This document shows, one piece after another, positions 1 to 5,263 of a stretch of DNA of 5,263 nucleotides (within the stretch, counting starts at the first letter, position 1; every line of letters starts with the position of its first letter). The stretch comes from Leadbetterella sp051649345 (GTDB lineage Bacteria; Bacteroidota; Bacteroidia; Cytophagales; Spirosomataceae). The position numbers were made by a program, and so were the translations under genes. The notes under the pieces were generated by a model, which searched no databases, was not told where the DNA came from, and saw nothing but the letters and a program-made list of their open reading frames with translations. The stretch is from positions 1 through 5,263 of the forward strand of contig JBOFGX010000209.1 of the NCBI GenBank assembly GCA_051649345.1, given 5' to 3'.

Positions 1-740
1 AATAAAAAAAAGAAAACAACGTGCCGAGCCGAAAAACCCAATGACGTATTAGGCTCATTTATACTCAAAAACCCTCCTTTTGTCAAATGACCCAAATCCT
101 CAAAAAAGCGAAAATCAAACTTATAAACCGACTTATTGAAAACACCGTTGTATAAATCATCGCTGTACGAAACGGATAAAGCTAGCATACCGATTAATAT
201 CAGAACAGAGCCTACCAATGTATAAATCAAAAACTTCATGGAAGCGTAGCTTCGATTGGCCCCTCCCCATATGCCTATCAAGAAATACATAGGCAATAGC
301 ATAAATTCGAAGAACACAAAAAACAAGAAGAAATCAAGGGATAAAAAACACCCATTAACAGCCGATAACAGAATCAGAATCAAGGCAAAATAAGCTTTTT
401 CTCTCTTTTTGATACTAAAAGAAGAAATAGCAGCAATCGTAAACACAATTTGGGTCAACAGAAACATACTCAACGATACGCCATCAATTCCAAGGAGATA
501 CTTGATGTCTAGCATGGACTTTTTACTCATAGATAGCTGAATCCAATCTACACTTTCTACCAATTGGTAGGAATCCAGCCCTGAATTGAATCCATCAATA
601 ACACTGTACATGTTTATCCATAAACCCACAAGCGTGAGAACATTTATCCAAGCAAAATACGATTTGTACGTAGATGGTAACAACAACACAATCAGTGCCG
701 AAATCAGAGGAAACACAATCGCAAAGGTCAACAAACCCAT
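1..740 (-). CDS. nuoM: NADH-quinone oxidoreductase subunit M (complex I), N-terminal part, cut by window edge
   Basis: About 246 codons are present, read leftwards from ATG at 740 with no stop before the window edge, so the C-terminal half is missing. NuoM is one of the three antiporter-like subunits of the complex I membrane arm and pumps protons across the inner membrane. Visible family marks are the segment YLLGIDGVSLSMFLLT (residues 81-96), and FFEFMLLPMYFLIGIWGG (143-160), whose Glu145 matches the essential Glu144 of E. coli NuoM. Hydrophobic helices lie around residues 3-21, 28-46, 90-110, 115-133, 134-156 and 168-190. A hydrophilic loop of about 45 residues (roughly 191-237) follows, apparently longer than in E. 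coli NuoM, before the next helix (HVVFFFL) runs off the edge. The conserved pumping Lys on the next helices is outside the window. The start lies six bases after the nuoL stop, which implies one transcript and probably translational coupling; no clear Shine-Dalgarno is seen. Family assignment is firm; the order nuoL then nuoM supports it. Confidence 0.95.
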   Translation of the reverse strand, partial: MGLLTFAIVFPLISALIVLLLPSTYKSYFAWINVLTLVGLWINMYSVIDGFNSGLDSYQLVESVDWIQLSMSKKSMLDIKYLLGIDGVSLSMFLLTQIVFTIAAISSFSIKKREKAYFALILILLSAVNGCFLSLDFFLFFVFFEFMLLPMYFLIGIWGGANRSYASMKFLIYTLVGSVLILIGMLALSVSYSDDLYNGVFNKSVYKFDFRFFEDLGHLTKGGFLSINEPNTSLGFSARHVVFFFL

Positions 741-746
741 ACAGAC

Positions 747-2822
747 TTAATTAAATAAAAATGTTAGCACCAAAATTATCAAAACACCAATCATACCCAA
801 TAAGTACCCTTGGATATGACCCCTATTCAACTTTCTAAGCGTATCTGCAAACCCGTAAATACCAGTGTAAATCGAAACTACTGCACGATCAAAAATGGCC
901 TTGTCTAGTAATAAAGAGACTCGAGAAAAAAGCAAAAAAAACGTAGTTATACCTGTGATTGCCTTATCGAGTATTCCTGTTTCTATACGCCTAGAGAATC
1001 GAGGCAAAATACCCAATCCACCTACACCTTTGGATTTAGAATCATAGCTAAATACCAGAAATTTATACAATTTAGAATAAGCCTTCTCAATTCCATAATG
1101 ACTGGCAATAAAACCACCCAATGCACTTCGCCAACCCTTGGATTTATTTCCAATATAATAATATTTCAACTCTGAATATGTGACGTTATAGGAGATCAAA
1201 AGAGCCAACAAAACAAGTCCTATCATTAAATAAGGCAACCATTCATAGTGCCCTGAGGGTTCTCCAAAATACGCAAAAAACCAAATATCTTGACCCCCAA
1301 GTGGATGGATGGAGAATAAAATAAAAAGTGAACAGATAGCAAAAAATCCAAGTACAAGTTCATACGCACCTGAGGACTTTAAAAACTCCCATAAACCCGA
1401 ATTTACAGTTTGTTTCTCTCCCGAAAGAATATTTTCAAACGATTTCTTGGCTCCATCGAGTGTTTTTTTGGTTGTCTCAATGATTTTCTCAAATTGAAAT
1501 TGCTTCCTATCGATAAATGTCATTACTACCATGCGAATTACATACAAAGCAGTAACAAAAGACGTAAGAATCATACACACAGGCACGATAACTTTTACAG
1601 ACCAAAAATCCCCCTTACAAAAGTCCAAGGCGGAAACGACCAGAGATTCCTTAGAAATAAATCCAGAACTGAACGGCACACCAATCAAAGACGCTGCACA
1701 AATGCAAAAGCTATAAAACAGAAAGGGCTGTTTTTTGGCCAATCCTCCCATTTTTCTCATATCCTTTTCGTGGTGAAAAATATCCATCACAGCTCCTGCA
1801 CCTAGAAACAGCCCCGCTTTGAAAAAAGCATGCGTTACCAAATGAAAATAAGAAGCTCCCAAAGCACCTACGCCCATGCCAGCCACCATAAAGCCCAATT
1901 GAGAGATTGTGCTATATGCTAAGACCGACTTGAGTTCGTTTTGAAATACTGCCGTCAAAGCCGCCAAAAGTGCTGTAGATGACCCAACAATTGCAATAAA
2001 CAACCGCACCTCAGGCCCAAACAACGTATTGATAGGCCCTAGAAGTAAAACGCCAGCCACAACCATGGTAGCAGCATGAATAAGGGCAGAGGCCGGAGTT
2101 GGGCCCTCCATGGCTCTTGGCAACCAAATTTGAAGTGGAAATTGAGCAGACTTGCTCATCACACCTACAAACATGAGCAATGAAGCTACATTCAATGTAG
2201 TAGAAGGTACTAGTGACTTGGCATCCGCAAATGAACTAAAACTCGCACTCTGGAACTTACTGTATACCAAAAAAATACCCAATAAAAACAAGACATCACC
2301 AATCTTATTGGTGATAAAAACCATAAAAGAAGCTTTACTAGGAGCTTTCTTTTTGTACCAAAAACCCACCAGCAAGAAGGAAACAAAACCCACCAGCTCC
2401 CAAAAAAAATAAAACTGAAAGAGATTGCCCGCTAGCACTAATCCTAGCATACAAAATACAAACAAACAGATGTATGCATAAAAACGATTGATAGAACGGT
2501 CATCTCTTAGATATTTTCCTGAAAAAATCACGACCATAAATGCAATAACCTGCACCAATATCTGCAAGAAGTAAGTACTGGGCTCTAGCCTTAATTCAAA
2601 ATTAACTTGAGTTTTGCCAATTGAAATCCACGAATAGCTTAGATAGTTACCTTCAGATATATGGGACTGCAATCCCGATGTAAAAATGACACCCAGAACC
2701 AAAACAAGGACGACAAACCAATTGGAGAAATTCTTGAAAAGTGAATTTTTTACAGCGAATAAGGCAAAGAAACCAATGATATAAATCGCTAAATTAAAAA
2801 AAACGATAACTTCTTGGTTCAT
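747..2822 (-). CDS. nuoL: NADH-quinone oxidoreductase subunit L (complex I proton-pumping subunit)
   Basis: Complete 691-residue multi-spanning membrane protein, the distal antiporter-like subunit of respiratory complex I. Diagnostic blocks include FFWELVGFVSFLLVG (139-153) with Glu142, equivalent to E. coli Glu144; GVMSKSAQFPLQIWLPRAM (220-238) with Lys224, equivalent to Lys229; GPTPASALIHAATMV (240-254); LKSVLAYSTISQLGFM (297-312); FHLVTHAFFKAGLFL (326-340) with His327, His331 and Lys335; and GFISKESL (387-394), where Glu392 stands where E. coli has Asp400. The C-terminus (about 560-690) carries the NuoL-specific extension: an amphipathic stretch and a last helix with LNRGHIQGYLLGM (665-677), which rules out a plain Mrp- or DabB-type antiporter subunit. 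It is longer than the 613 residues of E. coli NuoL, partly because of a charged insertion at about 438-482. The ATG at 2822 gives a good first helix; no Shine-Dalgarno precedes it. It is followed after six bases by nuoM. Upstream is lhgO and not the usual nuoK. Confidence 0.97.
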   Translation of the reverse strand: MNQEVIVFFNLAIYIIGFFALFAVKNSLFKNFSNWFVVLVLVLGVIFTSGLQSHISEGNYLSYSWISIGKTQVNFELRLEPSTYFLQILVQVIAFMVVIFSGKYLRDDRSINRFYAYICLFVFCMLGLVLAGNLFQFYFFWELVGFVSFLLVGFWYKKKAPSKASFMVFITNKIGDVLFLLGIFLVYSKFQSASFSSFADAKSLVPSTTLNVASLLMFVGVMSKSAQFPLQIWLPRAMEGPTPASALIHAATMVVAGVLLLGPINTLFGPEVRLFIAIVGSSTALLAALTAVFQNELKSVLAYSTISQLGFMVAGMGVGALGASYFHLVTHAFFKAGLFLGAGAVMDIFHHEKDMRKMGGLAKKQPFLFYSFCICAASLIGVPFSSGFISKESLVVSALDFCKGDFWSVKVIVPVCMILTSFVTALYVIRMVVMTFIDRKQFQFEKIIETTKKTLDGAKKSFENILSGEKQTVNSGLWEFLKSSGAYELVLGFFAICSLFILFSIHPLGGQDIWFFAYFGEPSGHYEWLPYLMIGLVLLALLISYNVTYSELKYYYIGNKSKGWRSALGGFIASHYGIEKAYSKLYKFLVFSYDSKSKGVGGLGILPRFSRRIETGILDKAITGITTFFLLFSRVSLLLDKAIFDRAVVSIYTGIYGFADTLRKLNRGHIQGYLLGMIGVLIILVLTFLFN

Positions 2823-2839
2823 TTGAGCGAGTTTGCCTC

Positions 2840-2869
2840 ATTTTGTTAGAATGCATAAAATTACAAAAT
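2840..2869 (-). repeat. Short inverted repeat just upstream of nuoL start
   Basis: ATTTTGT (2840-2846) and ACAAAAT (2863-2869) are perfect 7-base inverted arms around a 16-base spacer that contains the palindrome ATGCAT (2851-2856). The element ends about 18 bases upstream of the nuoL ATG, so it could be a leader structure or a protein-binding site. In DNA this AT-rich, arms of seven bases can arise by chance. Confidence 0.25.
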
Positions 2870-2908
2870 TGCGTCAAGACTTCCTTGAAATGCTACAAAA
2901 AACATTCA

Positions 2909-2932
2909 TTTTTGACTTATTCTGATCAAAAA
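2909..2932 (-). repeat. Weak hairpin downstream of lhgO, possible terminator
   Basis: TTTTTGA (2909-2915) and TCAAAAA (2926-2932) form perfect 7-base arms with a 10-base loop, starting about 43 bases after the lhgO stop. On the minus strand a run of six T follows within about ten bases. The stem has a single G-C pair, so it would be a poor intrinsic terminator. It is recorded because it would separate lhgO from nuoL if active. Confidence 0.2.
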
Positions 2933-2974
2933 CTAACATCCAGATGGCCAAAAACTGAAACCCTCTTAACGATT

Positions 2975-4174
2975 CTATACTCGCTTTAATGCTAACTCCG
3001 AAACGGCTTTCCCTATCGAAAGGGAGGATGTTGCTGCAGGAGAAGGAGCATTGCAAACATTGATAGCTTGCTTATTTTCCAGAATTTTAAAATCATCCAA
3101 TAAACCACCCGAGTAATCGCATGCTTGAGCACGCACACCGGCTCCGCCAGGGATCAGGTCATCGGATTGTATTTCTGGAATGAGAGCTTGAAGTGCCTTC
3201 GTAAATGCCGCTTTAGAGAAGGATCGATAATACTCACCCAGTCCTGTTTTCCAGTATTTTGCTGCAACCTTTCGGAATCCCGGCCAGGAAATCACATCTC
3301 TAAATTCCTTGAAATCAAAATCAAGCTTTTTGTATCCTTCTTTTTTAAATGCAAGCACGGCATTGGGACCGGCCTCTACCCCACCCCCAATCATACGCGT
3401 AAAATGAACACCCAAAAATGGAAAATTGGGATCAGGAACTGGATATATCAAATGCTTTACGAGATGTTGCTTAGCTTTTTTAAGTTCAAAATACTCTCCT
3501 CTGAATGGTATTATTCGAAGGTCTAGCTTGTCACCCTCTGTAAATGTAGACACAGTATCCGAATACAGTCCAGCACAATTGATAACCAATGTCGTATCAT
3601 AGCTGCCTTTACTTGTAACCACAGTAGAAACTCCGCCATACTCAGAGATAGAACTTACTTTTTCACCCAAGCGAATTTCTCCTCCTCGTATCTGGATGTT
3701 TTCAGCATATTTTTTGGCTACGGCCACGTAGTCTATGATACCCGTTTGAGGGACTTTTATCCCAGCAATACCAGCCACATGGGGTTCGATCTCTCGAAGT
3801 TCATCACCGCTACATCGTTTGAGCCCCCCTAGCCCATTCGCCATGCCTCTTTCTAATAGAATATCAAGTTGTGCTAATTCATCTTGCTTGGTGGCCACGA
3901 CAATTTTGCCACATAAATCAAAAGGAACCTCATTTTTTATGCAAAACTCAAGCAATTGATTATACCCATCGATGCAATTGGTGGCTTTAAGGCTACCCGG
4001 TTTATAATACAGTCCAGAGTGAATCACCCCACTGTTATGCCCGGTTTGATGACTCGCAAGAGTGGATTCCTTTTCTAAAAGTACCAAGCGAAGGTTGGGT
4101 CTTGCCTCTAGCAATCTTAGCCCTGTGGCTAAACCTACTATTCCTCCACCGATAATGGTCACATCATATCGCAT
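2975..4174 (-). CDS. lhgO: L-2-hydroxyglutarate dehydrogenase/oxidase, FAD-dependent
   Basis: Complete 399-residue flavoprotein of the DAO (glycine/D-amino-acid oxidase-like) fold, matching E. coli LhgO (YgaF) along its whole length. It oxidises L-2-hydroxyglutarate to 2-oxoglutarate. In E. coli it is membrane-associated and feeds electrons to the respiratory chain. The N-terminal Rossmann motif is IIGGGIVGLATG (7-18), with the ribose-binding acid at Glu34 in VLLEKE. Hallmarks of the L-2-HG family follow: HQTGHNSGVIHSG (42-54), YYKPGSLKA (56-64), CGK (88-90), PFRGEYF (223-229), IYPVPDP (243-249), PFLGVHFTRM (252-261), GPNAVLAFKKEGY (269-281), GVRAQA (346-351) and the C-terminal FAD-site block CNAPSPAATSS (374-384). 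The ATG at 4174 sits directly before the Rossmann strand, so the start is secure. It has no signal peptide or membrane helix. The E. coli partners csiD and gabDTP are not next to it, so the role here may be metabolite repair of L-2-HG formed by side reactions of malate or lactate dehydrogenases; this is inference. It is the first gene of the leftward block and diverges from the lipoprotein gene. Confidence 0.95.
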   Translation of the reverse strand: MRYDVTIIGGGIVGLATGLRLLEARPNLRLVLLEKESTLASHQTGHNSGVIHSGLYYKPGSLKATNCIDGYNQLLEFCIKNEVPFDLCGKIVVATKQDELAQLDILLERGMANGLGGLKRCSGDELREIEPHVAGIAGIKVPQTGIIDYVAVAKKYAENIQIRGGEIRLGEKVSSISEYGGVSTVVTSKGSYDTTLVINCAGLYSDTVSTFTEGDKLDLRIIPFRGEYFELKKAKQHLVKHLIYPVPDPNFPFLGVHFTRMIGGGVEAGPNAVLAFKKEGYKKLDFDFKEFRDVISWPGFRKVAAKYWKTGLGEYYRSFSKAAFTKALQALIPEIQSDDLIPGGAGVRAQACDYSGGLLDDFKILENKQAINVCNAPSPAATSSLSIGKAVSELALKRV

Positions 4175-4263
4175 ACACTACAATTTTCGGCTAAGAGGAT
4201 ATCTCAAATCAGCCATTTTTTGAATATTAATACCGTCTTAAACCCAACTTAAGTACAAATATC

Positions 4264-4294
4264 TTTGACATTTGAAATGTCAGACTTAAATTTG
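4264..4294 (+). promoter_or_regulatory. Bacteroidota-type primary sigma promoter for the lipoprotein gene
   Basis: TTTG at 4264-4267 (-33 element) and TAAATTTG at 4287-4294 (-7 element, consensus TAnnTTTG) are separated by exactly 19 bases. This matches the consensus established for the Bacteroides/Flavobacterium primary sigma factor in every defined base. Transcription would begin near 4300, leaving a leader of about 20-25 bases before the ATG at 4324. That leader is AT-rich without a Shine-Dalgarno, as is usual in the phylum. The match suggests strong expression unless repressed. Confidence 0.75.
4266..4282. promoter_or_regulatory. 17-base perfect palindrome in promoter spacer, candidate operator
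   Basis: TGACATTTGAAATGTCA reads as two perfect 8-base arms (TGACATTT and AAATGTCA) around one central G. It starts inside the -33 element and fills most of the spacer up to four bases before the -7 element. A dimeric DNA-binding protein sitting here would block polymerase on the plus-strand promoter. As a hairpin it has almost no loop, which favours a protein-binding site over an RNA structure. The regulator is unknown, and no regulator gene is present in the window. Confidence 0.5.
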
Positions 4295-4323
4295 TGCAAA
4301 AATAAAGTTTAAACGTATTCTAA

Positions 4324-4605
4324 ATGAAAAAATCTGCGATTTTACTCTTAAGTTTTGCATTTGCATCATGTACCTATCAATCTGCCAACTCGATTGACCA
4401 AAAAGATGTAAATGAAAACAATGAATATGTTTATGGCCATAAAGATTCTGCAGCGGTTCAGCTAAAAAATACCTATCCAGCCAAAGCAGAATTAGGTGAA
4501 AAAGCTGAAAAACTAAAAGAGAAAATGTACGGCAAAGCCGCAATGGTTGCCGAATCTGCACCTGTTGCTCCAACTACTACTGCTGCGGATACTACGAAGA
4601 AGTAG
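4324..4605 (+). CDS. Small lipoprotein of unknown function
   Basis: This 93-codon gene encodes a signal peptide with MKK, a hydrophobic stretch (residues 5-14) and a lipobox-like FASC ending at Cys16; Phe at -3 is a mild departure from the usual Leu, Val or Ile. The mature protein would be about 78 residues, attached by lipid to the inner or outer membrane. Residues 17-25 (TYQSANSID) lack an acidic run just after the Cys, so there is no sign of the Bacteroidota surface-export signal. Residues 47-72 are charged and probably helical, rich in Lys, Glu and Ala (AELGEKAEKLKEKMYGKAA). The tail (73-93) is rich in Ala, Pro and Thr and ends in KK, like a flexible linker. I recognise no family. The gene stands alone, divergent from lhgO, with an excellent promoter and a hairpin just after it, so it is probably a real, well-expressed monocistronic gene. 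Function cannot be inferred. Confidence 0.8.
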   Translation: MKKSAILLLSFAFASCTYQSANSIDQKDVNENNEYVYGHKDSAAVQLKNTYPAKAELGEKAEKLKEKMYGKAAMVAESAPVAPTTTAADTTKK

Positions 4606-4630
4606 TTTTTTAATTGGTTTCCTCTTCAGT

Positions 4631-4667
4631 CAAAAACAATCAAAGCAATAGGTTTTTATTGTTTTTG
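4631..4667 (+). terminator. Hairpin 25 bases after the lipoprotein gene, likely transcript end
   Basis: CAAAAACAAT (4631-4640) and ATTGTTTTTG (4658-4667) are perfect 10-base inverted arms with a 17-base loop. The position just after the lipoprotein stop fits a transcription terminator or 3'-protecting stem. The stem is AT-rich, with three G-C pairs, and no clean T-run follows on the plus strand, so it is not a classical intrinsic terminator. Confidence 0.45.
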
Positions 4668-4972
4668 CTACATATTGATTAAATTTAAAAATCAAGATTA
4701 ATTATTTACCAATACTTAATTGTATTAGCTTTAGTATATCTAAATTTTGCTAACTATCCTTAGAAATCAATAAAAGTACCTTGCAATAATGTGCAAATCT
4801 GATCAAATTCTGATTTAAATTCTTACATTTATCATTTGAATTTGTGAATAATATAATATATTAAAAACCCTAATAACCACTATACCTAATCATTTTATAA
4901 TATTTTCGAGACTTAAAATATTCCTACTCTTTCCACATTTAACAGTCAAAAAATAAATTGGAAATAGAACTA
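4668..4972. other. AT-rich non-coding stretch
   Basis: About 300 bases with very low G+C and no credible reading frame, tRNA or known RNA element. A loose promoter-like pair, TTTA (4814-4817), 19 bases, TGAATTTG (4837-4844), differs from the consensus at two positions and lies about 130 bases upstream of the small frame at 4973. Small inverted repeats such as AATAC/GTATT (4711-4726) and CAAATTC/GAATTTG (4804-4844) are what such composition yields by chance. Confidence 0.5.
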
Positions 4973-5146
4973 ATGAAAAAATCAGACGGACTAAATGCTT
5001 TTTTTTATCTTAAATCTGTATTCATTTTTATAATATTTACAATCCAATTTTCATGTAATGCACCTAGAGTCTTCAATATTAATGAAAAGATAAAAGGAGA
5101 AATTATAGCCAAACAGGATTACCAATGTAGTTCCCCCAATTGTTAG
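4973..5146 (+). CDS. Hypothetical 57-residue peptide with signal-like N-terminus, possibly a gene fragment
   Basis: Starting at ATG 4973 the frame reads MKKSDG, then a hydrophobic stretch (residues 10-27, rich in Phe and Ile), Cys28, and a short tail ending QCSSPNC. A TTG start at 4958 would add five residues but is less likely than MKK. The N-terminus resembles a lipoprotein signal peptide with Cys28 followed by Asn, but the bases before it (QFSC) do not make a proper lipobox. The mature part would be only about 30 residues, with a Cys pair at 52 and 57. The frame stays open for only eight codons past the TAG before another stop. I recognise no family. It may be a small exported peptide, the remnant of a longer lipoprotein gene cut by a nonsense change, or a chance frame in AT-rich DNA. 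Confidence 0.4.
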   Translation: MKKSDGLNAFFYLKSVFIFIIFTIQFSCNAPRVFNINEKIKGEIIAKQDYQCSSPNC

Positions 5147-5263
5147 GACAGTATTGTTTTAAAATCTAAGTAACAAAAAATATTATTTTTATTGTTGTAA
5201 AGTCCGCTTTTTTTCTTTTTTGGTTCTTTTTTCTTTTGTGAATAAAGTCTTCTAAATGTGGAT
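5147..5263. other. T-rich non-coding end of window
   Basis: After the TAG at 5146 there is a pure A/T inverted repeat, AAAAATA and TATTTTT around one T (5176-5190), and then a pyrimidine-rich tract of T runs broken by C and GG (about 5209-5237). Together these could act as a loose transcript end for the small frame, but the repeat has no G-C pairs. No gene start is visible before the edge. Confidence 0.4.

Larger units (their letters stand above)
2823..2974. other. Gap between lhgO and nuoL, probable nuoL 5' leader
   Basis: This 152-base gap separates the lhgO stop from the nuoL start on the same strand. It is long enough to hold a nuoL promoter, but I could not find a pair matching the Bacteroidota consensus. 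The best -7-like match on the minus strand is TAATTTTA (2863 to 2856), without a TTTG at the right distance. Two short inverted repeats lie here and are listed separately. Short minus-strand frames crossing into the end of lhgO have no recognisable product and are treated as chance. Whether nuoL is read from its own promoter or through from lhgO cannot be decided from the sequence. Confidence 0.5.
4175..4323. promoter_or_regulatory. Divergent control region between lhgO and lipoprotein gene
   Basis: This 149-base spacer must hold the start signals for both lhgO (minus) and the lipoprotein gene (plus). The plus-strand promoter is clear and listed separately. For lhgO I see only a loose minus-strand -7-like match, GATATTTG (4263 to 4256), with no TTTG at the proper distance. 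The pentamer CTTAA recurs at 4237, 4248 and 4285, the middle copy lying in the palindrome ACTTAAGT (4247-4254). Significance of these repeats is unknown. Confidence 0.6.

Noticed and set aside
1309..1805. Several overlapping plus-strand open frames inside nuoL
   Set aside because: They lie antisense to the well-supported nuoL reading frame, have low-complexity composition and no recognisable domains.
2152..2412. Plus-strand frame of 86 codons antisense to nuoL
   Set aside because: Shadow of conserved nuoL coding sequence; Lys/Ser/Thr-rich product with no family features.
747..2822. Idea that the NuoL-like protein is a DabB or Mrp-type antiporter subunit of a separate system
   Set aside because: It carries the NuoL-specific C-terminal extension and last helix, and it is followed at once by a NuoM homologue; no DUF2309 or Mrp partner is visible.
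2874..3056. Minus-strand 60-codon frame overlapping the end of lhgO and the gap before nuoL
   Set aside because: Most of it overlaps the lhgO C-terminus in another frame, and it has no features of a real leader peptide.
3125..3526. Plus-strand frame of 133 codons antisense to lhgO
   Set aside because: It overlaps the conserved core of LhgO, including the FRGEYF and GPNAVLAFKKEGY blocks, and its own product shows no domain.
4286..4573. Minus-strand frame of 95 codons opposite the small lipoprotein
   Set aside because: The plus-strand frame has a signal peptide, lipobox and consensus promoter; the opposite frame is its shadow.
4804..4844. CAAATTC and GAATTTG inverted arms 27 bases apart
   Set aside because: Short AT-rich arms with a long spacer in AT-rich DNA; expected by chance.
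5209..5237. Pyrimidine-rich T tract near the right edge as a possible polypurine/triplex element or repeat array
   Set aside because: Irregular runs of T with single C and one GG; no regular unit, and low complexity explains it.

Overview
The window looks like a chromosomal segment from a member of the Bacteroidota, most likely a Cytophagales- or Flavobacteriia-type aerobe. The grounds are the AT-rich composition, the absence of Shine-Dalgarno sequences before the starts, a textbook Bacteroidota promoter (TTTG, 19 bases, TAnnTTTG), and the style of the respiratory and lipoprotein sequences. The phylum call is an inference from these signs; no marker gene such as rRNA is present.

Layout. Positions 1-4174 are all read leftwards (minus strand): lhgO (L-2-hydroxyglutarate dehydrogenase/oxidase, 4174 to 2975), a 152-base gap, nuoL (complex I subunit L, 2822 to 747), then nuoM (complex I subunit M, from 740 and running off the left edge). 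nuoL and nuoM are six bases apart and clearly co-transcribed. Positions 4324-4605 hold a divergent small lipoprotein gene on the plus strand, with a perfect promoter and a 17-base palindrome inside the promoter spacer. The rest (4606-5263) is very AT-rich and mostly non-coding. It holds a hairpin just after the lipoprotein gene and one doubtful 57-codon reading frame (4973-5146).

How the genes fit together. NuoL and NuoM are antiporter-like proton-pumping subunits in the membrane arm of NADH:quinone oxidoreductase. LhgO oxidises L-2-hydroxyglutarate to 2-oxoglutarate and in E. coli passes the electrons to the respiratory chain, so the leftward block has a respiratory theme, although lhgO may simply be a chance neighbour. 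The unusual point is that nuoL is preceded by lhgO and not by nuoK, so this is a split or rearranged nuo locus at least on that side.

I see no CRISPR array, tRNA, rRNA, transposase, phage gene or defence system, and no clear novel system. The most interesting items are the operator-like palindrome, the isolated nuoLM arrangement, an extra charged segment in NuoL, and the two small exported or lipoprotein-like reading frames on the right.
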